Shown: positions 43,231-53,471, counted from the first letter of the stretch. The stretch is DNA of 64,000 bases from CAZCDS01 sp964497585 (GCA_964497585.1 CAZCDS010000012.1:1-64000), one strand, 5' to 3'. The notes: generated by a model from the letters alone, not told the origin. A program made the numbers and translations.

Positions 43231-43648
43231 GCTCTATTCCTTCCTTCCATGCCGCCTCCAAGGGGTGCCGCTAGTCCCTGTCATAGGGCCTCCAGCGAAT
43301 GGGACTTTTTGGTTCCGGATCTTCTGGGAGTCACTGTCGTGGATGCCGTATATGTGTTTCTTTTCCTATTTGCGGCGGTGTTTCCAGGAGGGATCTCAGC
43401 CATTGTGGATGTGAACGCCCCCTCGGCTGGATTACGCTCTCTGCTCCCTTTGGCGTCCCGCTCATTCCAGTCAGTTCTGCTCTACCTCTAATCAGGTTTC
43501 GATAGGCCTCTCGATGACCCCGCTTTCCCTGACGTAGCCTTATGCAAGGCATATCTCATATCACATGGATCGTCCGGTCCATTCCAAATATCCAATGACT
43601 TACTTCAAATGATAGCTCCCAGGTGACACCTAAACAATCTTCCACTTA
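43231..43648. other. Gap within the glycan locus
   Basis: 418 bp without a confident gene. A 73-codon minus-strand open frame (43331-43552) lacks a ribosome site and a family. The strand looks structured and repeat-like rather than coding. Confidence 0.4.
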
Positions 43649-44869
43649 TTACTCGGAAATCGATCCGTGCCTCCGTTCATAGAGGTACACGAAGATATCC
43701 ATATTCCAATCAACTCCGCCCCTAAACAACATGTGACCAATATCGGGATACCTAAACAGGAGCTTAAAGTTATCCATCGGCACAGGGAACTGGTGGCAAA
43801 GGAGTCCACGTGTACCGTCATCATATACGCATGGCTGATGCTCGTGGTTCATATGAAAAAAATACTCTGTTGCCTTAGCGATATAGTGGACGTAATTCTC
43901 TACCGCTTCGCTGGTCATCTCTCCCAGACTATTTTTGTTAATTACGAGGTCAACTGTGCGCTCGCCCAGCTTCTCCACTTCGAAGGCCGGCATGAATATC
44001 AGATCGTACTCATCGTGGGATTGCGGCGAATAGTCCTGCTCCCCATATAGCAAAGCTTTTTTGTCGGGCCATGTCTTCATCAGATAATAGGCCGCCAAGC
44101 ACAAAGGTTCCGGAAGATCGAAATCGATGAATGTGAAGTTCTTCACATCTCGCAACGTAAAATACGCCAACTTTCCATATCCTGCCCCAAGATCTACCAC
44201 CACCGGTCGCTTCTTGTCGCATACAATTCCCGACAGTATCTCACCATATATTTCGTTGAAGAACGACCCGCACCCCACAAACAGACCATCTATATAGGCT
44301 CCCGCCTGATTGCCGTGGGTTGGATACGTCAAAACGGAAAACGGTTTCCTGTTATCAGTGAGCCACATCCACGTTTCCAGCTGTCTGCGAAAGATTATGT
44401 CCTTGAGATAGAGTCTTCCGATAATGGATGAGGCGTTCTCGTGAATGAGGGTCACCGACTCGAGTCCATGATACTGTTTCCATGTCCCGAAGTTGGCAAG
44501 AAAAAAGTGAAACACGTCTTTGTTGTTCTGTGTCAGACCGGATAAAAGATGGGAGTACGCAGTGTTCAGTTGCTCCTCCCATAGGGGCGAAGGTCGATAT
44601 AGACGGGGAGCTTTCTCTTGATCTGTCTTCATCTTTTGATATGACCGGAATATTCGAGCCACGAGATCAATCTCTTCTCCGCTCCGCAACGGTGCCATAT
44701 ATTCGGGACAGTGTACACTGATTTGATGACTGGAAGTCGCGCGGCCGCGACTGGCATGATAGAACGCCAGCTGTACCGAGCGGTTCAGATGGTTCCTCGA
44801 ACGGTTCACCACTGCCCGGAAGAGTCGCTTTTGTTCGTAGGCAACCTTAACCTTGTCCACGAGATTCAT
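43649..44869 (-). CDS. Putative sugar O-methyltransferase
   Basis: 406 residues. N-terminal helical part, then a SAM-binding Rossmann segment VVVDLGAGYGKLAYFTLRD (about 215-235), DFDLPEPLCLAAYYLM, and NKNSLGEMTSEAVENYVHYIAKATEYFFHMNHE. The layout (long N-terminal region, DLGxGxG late in the chain, NSxxEM) matches the putative sugar O-methyltransferase family found in capsule and O-antigen clusters. More AT-rich than its neighbours, suggesting separate acquisition. Confidence 0.82.
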   Translation of the reverse strand: MNLVDKVKVAYEQKRLFRAVVNRSRNHLNRSVQLAFYHASRGRATSSHQISVHCPEYMAPLRSGEEIDLVARIFRSYQKMKTDQEKAPRLYRPSPLWEEQLNTAYSHLLSGLTQNNKDVFHFFLANFGTWKQYHGLESVTLIHENASSIIGRLYLKDIIFRRQLETWMWLTDNRKPFSVLTYPTHGNQAGAYIDGLFVGCGSFFNEIYGEILSGIVCDKKRPVVVDLGAGYGKLAYFTLRDVKNFTFIDFDLPEPLCLAAYYLMKTWPDKKALLYGEQDYSPQSHDEYDLIFMPAFEVEKLGERTVDLVINKNSLGEMTSEAVENYVHYIAKATEYFFHMNHEHQPCVYDDGTRGLLCHQFPVPMDNFKLLFRYPDIGHMLFRGGVDWNMDIFVYLYERRHGSISE

Positions 44870-45070
44870 GACAATCGCTTTCTCCTGATTGCTCCTTTGT
44901 AGCCCAACCTATAGCGCCACGAACAGAAAAGGAGTCTAACGCCCGGTCTGGCAGATCTCCGCATTCTGCCCTCTCCAGCCAGCGGAAAGGGTTTTCCGGC
45001 TCCTCCATTCGCGAGAGGGGAAGGCGGAGGGTGATTTCTTGGCCTGAATTCCAATGCGCTTCACTGTAGG

Positions 45071-46222
45071 TCACACGACACTGCATCGATTGCAGGGAAA
45101 AAGCGTCTTGCGCCGTGAAGTGAGGTGCGACTGTCGTAATCTCGAATACTGCTCGGACATCCAGATGTCACTCAGGGATTTCTCCCTCGCGTTTCCGCAC
45201 GCAAGGACGGAACGGTAGTCCACGTCGCACGGATTGACGCTCCCATCAAACCATACAAACATTCTCCGCCACAGATCGGAACAAGGCTCGCAAATGTCGT
45301 TGACCGCTTTCTCGTAAGTATTCTCCCAATTATTGTACCCAACGAATGCCACTTGATCTACCAACTGTCCCCAGTACCGCTCCATTTCGTCAAGGTCCTG
45401 TTCCTTGGAATAGCGTACGCCCGACACCCGTGTAATTGTTTGTGATTCTGGATAATGGCGCGCTCGGATCTCTTGAAACCGCGCAACGTTCGCCGTTACC
45501 CTGTCGAGTCTTCCGTTCACTCTGAACTTGCTGTACAAAGGTTCGTCCGCGGCGTCGGCTGAGAATACGACGATGCTCACGCCGGCCTCAAGTATAGCGT
45601 GACACTTTCGCTCGTCGAGGGCAAAGGCATTCGTGTTGATCTTGGAAGCAAGAAATTTCCCCCGCATGTAGGCCAACATTTCTGCAATGTCGGGACATAG
45701 CAGCGGCTCTCCGCGGGAGGCCAACGTGACGGCCTCGCACTGTCCCGCGGCCTGGTCGACGACATGCTTGAACAGATCGACCCTCATAAATCCCATATGC
45801 CCACTACCGCTCCGGGTGAATTCCCTGTCGGTCTGGTAGCAGAAGACGCAGCGGTAATTGCATATAGAGGAGGGCTCAATTTGCAGGCAGGGCGGGAAGT
45901 CATCGAGCACATGCTCTCGAGGAAACATCTCATACCTGTACCGGTAGAACAGATATCGGGGGAGATGTTCTTCTACCACGCGGCTGATCTCCTCCACCAC
46001 GTGATCGCTCAAGACAAAGCGACCCGCTGCCTCCCGAGACGCCTCTTCGAGCAGGTCATTGCAGGCCCGGAGTATTATCCGAGAGCGGTAATCAGTCACT
46101 TGCTCATCGTTCAATCTGTCGCGTATCCGCCGAATTCTTTGGGATACCTTACCCGGTTCCCGTACGGTTTGACGGATATCGAGGATACTATCGGCTTTCT
46201 TGAAGACTTCAGAACCCATCAT
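45071..46222 (-). CDS. Radical SAM/SPASM-type enzyme
   Basis: 383 residues from the first of two adjacent ATGs (46222/46219). Residues 1-105 are a helical preface. The cluster motif is C121-x3-C125-x2-C128 (SSICNYRCVFCYQTD), then VTLASRGEPLLCPD and SADAADEPLYSKFR. The C-terminus has seven cysteines (ICEPCSDLW, NPCDVDYR, ACGNA, PCNRCSVV) fitting one or two auxiliary clusters. Similar proteins sit in glycan clusters and modify sugars or peptides by radical chemistry; substrate unknown. Confidence 0.88.
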   Translation of the reverse strand: MMGSEVFKKADSILDIRQTVREPGKVSQRIRRIRDRLNDEQVTDYRSRIILRACNDLLEEASREAAGRFVLSDHVVEEISRVVEEHLPRYLFYRYRYEMFPREHVLDDFPPCLQIEPSSICNYRCVFCYQTDREFTRSGSGHMGFMRVDLFKHVVDQAAGQCEAVTLASRGEPLLCPDIAEMLAYMRGKFLASKINTNAFALDERKCHAILEAGVSIVVFSADAADEPLYSKFRVNGRLDRVTANVARFQEIRARHYPESQTITRVSGVRYSKEQDLDEMERYWGQLVDQVAFVGYNNWENTYEKAVNDICEPCSDLWRRMFVWFDGSVNPCDVDYRSVLACGNAREKSLSDIWMSEQYSRLRQSHLTSRRKTLFPCNRCSVV

Positions 46223-46426
46223 CTTCTTTCCGCAACGATATTCTTCACATCGTACCTCGTCCCGATCACTCCTGTCCCTCATCGGTGCACGAGTCCGTGC
46301 TCCCGCGGGCAAGGCAGATCAAGGCCTGCAGGGCTCGCTCTGATGAACACCTGTCATCAGGATGCGTACCGTATGCCTGCAGGAATGAACGGTCGGGTTG
46401 CACAAACTCGGGGGACTCGTCACGAC

Positions 46427-46795
46427 TTAAGAAAAACTACAACTGCCGCAGGAATTCCTGGGGCGTCTCGACAAGGCCGGCGCGCTTACAGAGTATTTCC
46501 CTCGCTTCAGGACGCAATGTGAAAAGCGAGCGTCCGAAAGTACAAGCATCGGTTTGCTGGTCAAGAGAGCCGCCGGCAATTCGGTTGAAGGAAGGTTCAC
46601 GATTACTGCATCACTGGCCTGGAAGAGCTCCTTACCGCCTTTCTACGCGTTTTCAAGACGGGCAAAAACAGCTACGATATTTTTGGCCTCTCCCGGACCC
46701 AAACGCCTTTCTTAAGCGTACTTTTAAGCAGTTCCAGTTGCCTGTTGGCTACTATTTCCGCACGGATCTCTCCCATGGTAAATCGAACAGTCGTT
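46427..46795 (-). pseudogene. Remnant of a carbohydrate-biosynthesis transferase
   Basis: Minus-strand fragments in two frames: one gives NRQLELLKSTLKKGVWVRERPK, then the other continues with IVAVFARLENA, a stop, and KELFQASDAVIVNLPSTELPAALLTSKPMLVLSDAR. The last block is the D-x-Pro-Ser-T-x-LEA-x2-NKP signature of capsule and surface-carbohydrate transferases. A frameshift and stops show it is dead; only the C-terminal third survives. Confidence 0.6.
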
Positions 46796-47168
46796 TTGCA
46801 ACACGAGACAATGCGCTCCCCTGAGCTAGATCCTCAAGACAGCCCTGCGGCATTCCAAAACGTTTGCAGGGCACGAAGAGGTTTCGTGGGGCGAAGTTGG
46901 CGTATGCTATGTCCGCAAAATCATTGAATCCAGTCAGGCGAAGCAGCACAACCGGACGGCGGGGAAGCACGCCGTGTTCAAAACAGAGCCGCTCATGGAT
47001 CGATCGGTAACCGGCAACCCCGGCATTTATGAATCGGTAGCCACGCTCTCGGACACGCCGATCCATATGCGGCGGATATCTCCTGTCGTGACGGCATTCC
47101 ATACGGGTGGTTGCGCTCGCTCCCCAACACAGTATAGCCTTGCCCCCCTTGTGAAGGTCACCGACGGC
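46752..47168 (-). pseudogene. Truncated SGNH/GDSL-hydrolase gene
   Basis: The minus-strand frame reads GKAILCWGASATT (block I, GxS), then GYRFINAGVAGYRSIHERLCFEHGVLP and PVVLLRLTGFNDFADIAY (block III, G-x-ND). This is the typical SGNH esterase core, used to add or remove acyl groups on cell-surface glycans. It has no start codon, begins directly after the sulfotransferase stop and ends early; the C-terminal D-x2-H block is missing. Only about 140 of an expected 300 or more codons remain. Confidence 0.7.
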
Positions 47169-48173
47169 TCACCCGAGTTCGTCGATGTCGACCAGGTTCG
47201 GATAGGTGTCCATCAGGAGCAGGGCCTTCGGCTGGTACTTGAGAAAAGCTTTTACTCTGTCTTGATAGTCTTGCCTGTTCTCGGGGGAGAAGTAGGACTT
47301 CCATATGCCGACCTGCCCGGTCCAGCCTTTCGGATAAAGCTTCTTGTCGCCCTCCTTTTCCTCGCGCGTGACCGCGTACTCGTCACCGATGGCCTTGCAC
47401 TGCTGGAGGACTTCATCCCCGGTCTGGCCGCCGGTCAGGAAGTCCGTCAGGCGAGTGATAAACCCCTGCTGATCCGCGATGAAGTCTTCGTACCGCACGA
47501 CAATGGACCGCTCGGCATCCCGAAAGCGTAACCAGTCGAGCATCCAGGTGAGCACCGCGTGGAGGTACCCGTCGTTGATCAGGTGCGTTAATCCCTCTTC
47601 TGGTCGGTTGGATTCTATTGCGTTGGCCATCAGCCTCACGTCGAGGGGGCAGATGGTATCATAGCTCCACCTATCGCCAAAAAGGGTAACCCCAGCCTCC
47701 GGGTCGACAATCTCGCGGGCCGATTGGCAATACATTGCGGTGAGTTGGTCCGCCGGATGACGAAGAAGTATAACATACTTGTTTCTCAGGAGATCAAGGA
47801 CTTTCAAATTTTTGCCGCTGCACTGAGTGTGGAATTTGATCACCGCGCCTTCCGGCAGATTCTGGACCAATTCCGGTCGGAGGTCGCTGTCTTCGTTGGC
47901 GACCATGTACGGTGCGTACGTCCTGTGCATTCCTCCGATCGCCGCCACACAGGAGCCGATCACCGAGGAGGCGGACTTGGGCAGGGCGGCAACAAGAACA
48001 AACCTGTCGGCGTACCAACCTTCCTTTATCTTCTTGTCGATCTCTCGATTTACCAGTACGTAACTTATCGCCTGTCGCAGCGAGAATGGCAAATGACTGA
48101 GCTGACCGATAGGCTCATACGACGTACCTAGGCTCATCAGCTTCCGGAGCCTGGTAAATGACCTCGTAATCAT
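47169..48173 (-). CDS. Sulfotransferase
   Basis: 334 residues. The 5'-phosphosulfate loop PKSASSVIGS (65-74), the 3'-phosphate motif LLRHPADQLTAMYCQS (137-152) and a late KGWTGQVGIWKSYFSPENR (the G-x2-G-W+ region) are those of PAPS-dependent sulfotransferases. It would sulfate a sugar of the glycan. PAPS synthesis genes are not in the window. Confidence 0.88.
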   Translation of the reverse strand: MITRSFTRLRKLMSLGTSYEPIGQLSHLPFSLRQAISYVLVNREIDKKIKEGWYADRFVLVAALPKSASSVIGSCVAAIGGMHRTYAPYMVANEDSDLRPELVQNLPEGAVIKFHTQCSGKNLKVLDLLRNKYVILLRHPADQLTAMYCQSAREIVDPEAGVTLFGDRWSYDTICPLDVRLMANAIESNRPEEGLTHLINDGYLHAVLTWMLDWLRFRDAERSIVVRYEDFIADQQGFITRLTDFLTGGQTGDEVLQQCKAIGDEYAVTREEKEGDKKLYPKGWTGQVGIWKSYFSPENRQDYQDRVKAFLKYQPKALLLMDTYPNLVDIDELG

Positions 48174-48335
48174 GGACGGCGTTCTCCTTTCTGTTTTGAA
48201 TCCACCAGGCTAGTGACTCGAGCGTTCTCTGTCACGTGATAACCAGGGATGGGCGGGGTGTCTCCAGGCGTTCCTAATTCCCCGAACGACTACTCCAGTA
48301 AAATCATTCCACCCCACTGGAACACGCATGGCGGT

Positions 48336-50078
48336 TCACCCCGCGTCCAAAACCTGAAGACTGGCCATCCCGGCAAAGTGACCGTTCGAACGAACGAGGG
48401 TGGAGTAAGACCCCTCCTCAATGATCCGCCCTTCACCGAGAACGTAAATGTGATCCGCGTTCATGATTGTGGAGAGCCGGTGAGCGATGACGACTACAGT
48501 GGTTTCTCGTGCGATCTTTTCCACGGCCTTTTGGATGAGACGTTCGGATTTGGTGTCAAGCGAACTTGTTGCCTCGTCGAGGATCAGGAGTTCCGGTTTT
48601 CTGAGAATTGCCCTTGCCAGAGCTATCCGCTGGGCCTGTCCCCCGGACAATCGAACCCCGCGGTCTCCGACCATGGTGCCGTACCCCTCGGGGAACGAGT
48701 CGATGAATTCATCGGCATTGGCAAGGCGACATGCCTCTCTGATCTCTTCCTCCGTGCTCTGTTCATTTGCCCAGCACAGGTTGTCGCGGATGGTCATGTT
48801 GAAAAGCACGGTCTCCTGGGGAACGTACCCGATCCTGCGGCGATAGGAATTGACGTCGAAATCCAAGAGTGGGACGCCATCAAAGGCTACCCGACCCTTT
48901 TCGGGCTCATTAAAGCCCATTAAGGTATCGATAAGGGTTGATTTTCCCGCGCCCGATTCTCCCACCAGGGCCACCATCTTGCCTTTGGGTATTCGCATAT
49001 TGATGTCGATGAGCACCGGTGCGTTGCCCGGATAGGCGAATGTCAGATCCTCGACGGCCACTTCCCGCTCGAATCCCAGGAAGGGCGTCTCTCCCGTCGG
49101 CTGCCTCAGTTCCCTGGCGGAACGGGTCAGGGCCGTGACAAGTTCATAACTGGGGAAGAAGTTGCTCAGCGCGGTCTTCTGCGTGACGAGTTCCCCTACC
49201 GGCGAAGTAATCTTCAGCATTGCATACAACAGCACCGCTGCTTCGGAAAGCGGCACACCGAACTTCTTCGAAACGTACAGGGTAATCAGGACCACGATCA
49301 ACCCGAAGACGTTGTACGTGCTCGGGATAGCGTGCATGAGGGTCTGAGCCCCAATCGCGACCCTGCGGTGAGCGTCAAATGCCCGCGCCAGCGCCTCCAC
49401 ACTCTTCGACTGGTTGCCGTATCCCAGGATGAGCTTAGCCAAGCCGAAACTTTCGTGAATCACCGCACTAATCTCGTTGGCTGTGGCTGTGGTCTCTTTG
49501 CCCAGTCGGTAGCTGAACCGGCTCAGCAGCACAAACGGACCAGCAAAGAGGCCCGCGATAAGCAAGCTGATCAGAGTGACCTGCCACGAAACGTATAATG
49601 GTATCGCGAGCAATAACGTGAACTGCACCGTCGCCGCAAACATGGCGGCTATAGCACGGAAAGCTCCCCCCACAACTCCCAACTCTCGAATGAACAAGTT
49701 GAGGAAAGTCCCTTGCTTGTTGGCGCTAAAGAAGAGCCATCGGGCCCGGAAGAAGTCCTCAAAGGTTCCGACGGTCAAATAGCGTTGAATTGCGTAGACC
49801 GACCGCAGAATCCCATATTTGAAGCCGACTGTACAGGCATTCTTGCCCGCGGAAAAGAACAGAAAGACCCCCGCCAGAGTCCACAGACTGACGGGAATAC
49901 CCGCAGAACGTAGGGTCGACACAACTTTGAGCGTGAGCGGACTCGCATTCTTCAGGTCCGGGTGGATGAGGTAATCGACCAGCGGCGCGAGGCTGATGAC
50001 CGACGCGGATTCCACGAGGCCCGCCAACACCATCATCACTATGGTCGCGGTCAAAGGAGCCGGGAACCGCCGAAACAT
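48336..50078 (-). CDS. ABC exporter, fused membrane and ATPase domains
   Basis: 580 residues. Six membrane helices lie in residues 1-300. The ATPase has Walker A GESGAGKST (373-381), Q loop VPQETVLFN, signature LSGGQ (477-481), Walker B LLILDEATSSLD (497-508) and switch His in IAHRLS. MsbA/PglK-type half-transporters flip lipid-linked sugars across the inner membrane, fitting the locus. No clear ribosome site at the ATG; the helix 1 region begins abruptly, so translation may start slightly upstream. Confidence 0.93.
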   Translation of the reverse strand: MFRRFPAPLTATIVMMVLAGLVESASVISLAPLVDYLIHPDLKNASPLTLKVVSTLRSAGIPVSLWTLAGVFLFFSAGKNACTVGFKYGILRSVYAIQRYLTVGTFEDFFRARWLFFSANKQGTFLNLFIRELGVVGGAFRAIAAMFAATVQFTLLLAIPLYVSWQVTLISLLIAGLFAGPFVLLSRFSYRLGKETTATANEISAVIHESFGLAKLILGYGNQSKSVEALARAFDAHRRVAIGAQTLMHAIPSTYNVFGLIVVLITLYVSKKFGVPLSEAAVLLYAMLKITSPVGELVTQKTALSNFFPSYELVTALTRSARELRQPTGETPFLGFEREVAVEDLTFAYPGNAPVLIDINMRIPKGKMVALVGESGAGKSTLIDTLMGFNEPEKGRVAFDGVPLLDFDVNSYRRRIGYVPQETVLFNMTIRDNLCWANEQSTEEEIREACRLANADEFIDSFPEGYGTMVGDRGVRLSGGQAQRIALARAILRKPELLILDEATSSLDTKSERLIQKAVEKIARETTVVVIAHRLSTIMNADHIYVLGEGRIIEEGSYSTLVRSNGHFAGMASLQVLDAG

Positions 50079-50114
50079 GTCGCGTATGAAGCCAAAAGTC
50101 TTGATTGGTTCACC

Positions 50115-51419
50115 TCAGTCTAGAAGGTCTTGGTTTTGCCTGAGAAATTCCGTCCCGATCCGGGAGACAATTCTCCCATGCAAATTGCTTCCCCTGAAGA
50201 GCGCCCAGAAACGTCGCTGAAGATCCTCGCCCTCTTCAGTTGTCTGCCACGTCCCATTGAGCCTGTCGTCCATTTCCAGTACAAGGGAACTAATCTCTTC
50301 CGCCGTGTTTTCAACCGGTTCGATTCCGCCCTGTTCGTACTCATCATCAGTCTGAAATCGGCCGGCGCCCGAACTAATAACCTCCCGGAATCTCATGAAG
50401 CGGTGCTCCTTCCGCAGCCAAAGCTTCTTGGGTATGGATACATCATGTGCAAACCAGGTAAATAGATATTCCATGGGGATAAAGTTGACATAAGCCACCG
50501 GCCTCCTGAACAACCAACTGGGCACGGTACAGATGCCGGCTCCGGTACCAAGAAAAAATCTACAACGGGCACTCAAATATATGTCCATAAAATCAGTTCT
50601 GCCTGTTACCGCGTAATCGATGATCTTCCCACTGTTGGTTGCAGGCAAGGCCTCGCCGACAACCGCACCCATCCTCATGACATAGTATCCGCGGCGCGCC
50701 AATTCCTCAGCAGCCGGAAGATAGTTGCGGATAGTTGAGTCACGGTGGTCATGATAGCGCCAGTTACCCGCAGGGATGTGGCTCTCAAGGTAGGCTGAGT
50801 CGCGGGCATGAAAACAGACAAAAGGAGCACCTTCAGGTACGCCCAAAGACCATAGACCTTCCTCTCCCTGTGCCACCTCTTCCGCGGTGAAAGAGACATG
50901 TTGTCGAGAGTGAGCAAGCAGGTTGTTGATATCGCGTGTGGCATTTCGATATTCAACGACGTGTCGCTCGTATCCCGGCAGCAAGCGATTGACTCGGTCC
51001 AACGGCCTTACCAGGCGGGAGACGGGCAACGTGCGGTCCCACATTTTTTTCAGTTGGTAATTACATGTTGAGGGCGAATCATAGAAGATAGAGATTGTAC
51101 GGTACGAGGGGGTGTCAGCGTCGCGTTCGCATAAATAGACTTCCGTGTTGGCCGCATAATGTCCAATCCTGCTGCTTATGAGCTCCCCGATACGAATCAC
51201 AATGAACGGTCTTAATGCTCGCATCAGCAGAACCGCAGCGGGCATGGGCAATAGGATCAATAGCCAACCCAATTTGGTAATTAGCGACCGCGATTTTCGA
51301 AGAAGAACGGAAATCCCACCCTCATGGATTTCATCCAGGTGACGTTCTATGTAGCGGACTGGCCCTCGTGTCAACGAAGCAGCACGGGATACAAAGTTGT
51401 TTGCGTGCATCGTGGCCAC
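50115..51419 (-). CDS. TIGR04372-type glycosyltransferase
   Basis: 434 residues if started at the GTG at 51419, which has GGAGGG seven nt upstream; the ATG at 51434 has no site. An N-terminal membrane segment (about 45-65) is followed by RPFIVIRIGELISSRIGHYAANTEVYLCERDA, the R-x-GHx3N-E-YL hallmark of this family. Later come PFVCFHARDSAYL, HRDSTIRNYLPAAEELARRGY, and the DIYLSARCRFFLGTGAGICTVPSWLFRRPVAYVN block. Membrane-associated glycosyltransferase of surface glycans, 36 bp before the ABC exporter. Confidence 0.85.
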   Translation of the reverse strand: MATMHANNFVSRAASLTRGPVRYIERHLDEIHEGGISVLLRKSRSLITKLGWLLILLPMPAAVLLMRALRPFIVIRIGELISSRIGHYAANTEVYLCERDADTPSYRTISIFYDSPSTCNYQLKKMWDRTLPVSRLVRPLDRVNRLLPGYERHVVEYRNATRDINNLLAHSRQHVSFTAEEVAQGEEGLWSLGVPEGAPFVCFHARDSAYLESHIPAGNWRYHDHRDSTIRNYLPAAEELARRGYYVMRMGAVVGEALPATNSGKIIDYAVTGRTDFMDIYLSARCRFFLGTGAGICTVPSWLFRRPVAYVNFIPMEYLFTWFAHDVSIPKKLWLRKEHRFMRFREVISSGAGRFQTDDEYEQGGIEPVENTAEEISSLVLEMDDRLNGTWQTTEEGEDLQRRFWALFRGSNLHGRIVSRIGTEFLRQNQDLLD

Positions 51420-51648
51420 TTGAGCGCCCTCCATTGAAATCCGCGAGGACGGGCATCCATTTTACTTTTCAGGAGCAGCATGCTGCGAACCTCTAGAACA
51501 CCAGTCCGATACGGTCATATACTGTTTTCACGCGGAACTCCGCGCTGGCTGGCATATTATTGCCTGTGACATAAGGAACACCAGATGTTACCCTTCCTGC
51601 ACACCGTAGGACCTGGAACAACTCAGACGGTGGCGTGGGAGGGTATTG

Positions 51649-53034
51649 CTAGTAGGCAGCATCTCCAAATAGGTCTACCAGGACCTTCCATCCCTGTTCC
51701 CGCAGTTGCTCCCACTCCTTGTCATCAAAGAAATCGAACTCTCTCCACTTGTCGGTGAAGAGCCTCGCCGTTGCTTTCAAATCCACGTTATCGGGGAAGA
51801 GGGCCTCTATTCGCCGGCCCACAAATTTGGAGGAAAAACATATTCTCGAGTACAGTTCCGCAACATTCGGGGAGTACCAGCCCGTGTCGAAATTGTCACG
51901 CCCGAAATCGGACCAGTCTTGCAGATTGTCGGGCATGATCGACGTGAAATACTGTTCCCCCACCTCCGTTCCCGGGTAAGGCACGAGAAGTGCAAAAGTA
52001 CTGTTAGCGGCGTTCGGATTCTCGTCCAACATTTGCAACGCCAGCCTGACCGTCATTTCAATATCTTCCCGAGTCTCGCCGGGAAATCCCACAATGTAAT
52101 TGTACCAAACATTGATTCCGGTCTCGGCAAGTCGTCTGTTTGCCTCGGCGAACTCCTCCACGGTCTCCCTTTTCTTTATGGCCTTCAGCACTTTTGGAGA
52201 ACCACTCTCCAGTCCGCAGGAAAGCCGACGAGCGCCCATCTCCTCCAGGAAGTGCAGATCATGTTTCAATAGAGAGTTCGACCGTGTTTGCGCAAACCAA
52301 TTGAAACGGCCTCCGATTAGCCCGGCCAGCCTGTTGAGGATCGGGGTGTTGGCTGCCAGGTTCTCATCCCAAAAGATCACCGAATCGAGACGATAAGCGC
52401 TCACCAATCGGTCAAGCTGTTCGATCGCCGGTTCGATCGCCATCGAACGCCACTTTCTCTTCGATGTCACCGGATTACAGCAGAAGACACAATCAAAGGG
52501 GCAGCCGCGACTGAATACAAAGGGGAGGGATCTTCCATCGATCGCCGCGTTGTGAACGTAGTTTTCTACGTCGATCAGATAGTAGGGAAGTTCCGGGAGG
52601 TTGTCCAGGTCGACCGGCTGTCCCATAATCACTGAGTCCGGCGAATCGTTCCGAACCAGCCTGCTAAGCAATTCACGAAATGCCAGTTCACCTTCACCGG
52701 CGACGACATAGTCCACGCGTTCGTCATCCTGTGTCTGATGTGGCAGGATGGTAGGGTGCACGCCGCCGAAGACCGTCGGAATGTTCCTTGCCTTGACGAT
52801 TTGCGCAAGCTCCAATGCAAATTTGATCTGCACGCCTGTCATGATGGAAAAGCCTACGCATACGGGACCTTGCGACAAGAGTCCCTCGAATCTTTCCATG
52901 CCTTCGAGTCTCTGGTCGTAGATTTCCACCCGGTACCCATCGAGATAGCTCGCCAGGTACAGCAAAGGCAACGGAGGATAGAGACTCACATTCCTCGCCT
53001 GCGCGCCGGTCTTCGGGTAAACAAGGAGAACCAT
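51649..53034 (-). CDS. B12-binding radical SAM protein
   Basis: 461 residues from the ATG at 53034. An N-terminal cobalamin-binding Rossmann domain (about 1-140: VLLVYPKTGAQARNVSLYPPLPLLYLASYL, GFSIMTGVQI, FGGVHPTILP) lacks the DxHxxG His, as is usual in this class. The cluster motif is C178-x3-C182-x2-C185 (SRGCPFDCVFCCNP), then WDENLAANTPI, GLESGSPKVLKAI and NYIVGFPGETREDIE. Such enzymes often methylate unactivated carbons, a route to branched sugars; here the target is unknown. Confidence 0.9.
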   Translation of the reverse strand: MVLLVYPKTGAQARNVSLYPPLPLLYLASYLDGYRVEIYDQRLEGMERFEGLLSQGPVCVGFSIMTGVQIKFALELAQIVKARNIPTVFGGVHPTILPHQTQDDERVDYVVAGEGELAFRELLSRLVRNDSPDSVIMGQPVDLDNLPELPYYLIDVENYVHNAAIDGRSLPFVFSRGCPFDCVFCCNPVTSKRKWRSMAIEPAIEQLDRLVSAYRLDSVIFWDENLAANTPILNRLAGLIGGRFNWFAQTRSNSLLKHDLHFLEEMGARRLSCGLESGSPKVLKAIKKRETVEEFAEANRRLAETGINVWYNYIVGFPGETREDIEMTVRLALQMLDENPNAANSTFALLVPYPGTEVGEQYFTSIMPDNLQDWSDFGRDNFDTGWYSPNVAELYSRICFSSKFVGRRIEALFPDNVDLKATARLFTDKWREFDFFDDKEWEQLREQGWKVLVDLFGDAAY

Positions 53035-53471
53035 GGCGTTCGTCCTCTCTCGTTCAGAATTTGTCAGATCGTAGTAGGAGTTCACAGCATATCCTGCGCC
53101 GGGCGCAATTGTGCAATTCCCTGGACTGAGGGTCGGCCGACCGCGTACCGGTAGTATTGGCTGTTCAGGCCGGTGCGACCTTCGTTGAATTGGCAGAGCC
53201 TCCAACGGGAGTGGACGAGCCTTGTTGCCTCGCCGCCGCCAAAGCCATTGTTCGGGTCTTTATCGAAACCGCACCGCCCGTACCTGAGAGCACCTACGAG
53301 GCGTCCAATCTTCACGACCGGAAATTTCAAGGTTGCCATCACTTCTCCAGGAAACGGATTCCCCGGCAGGCGGCACAAACCCATTCCGTTGCCCTGCGCC
53401 GCAAGGAGACCGTGACAAAAGGCGATCACCCTATCCATATCGGCGCGTTATTGGAGCGCATGCGGCGGACT
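53035..53471. other. Gap within the glycan locus
   Basis: 437 bp with open frames on both strands but no recognisable family, ribosome site or start; possibly eroded coding sequence. Confidence 0.35.

Noticed and set aside
53082..53438. 118-codon minus-strand ORF in the gap upstream of the B12-radical SAM gene
   Set aside because: No motif or ribosome site, and competing frames on the other strand; not called.
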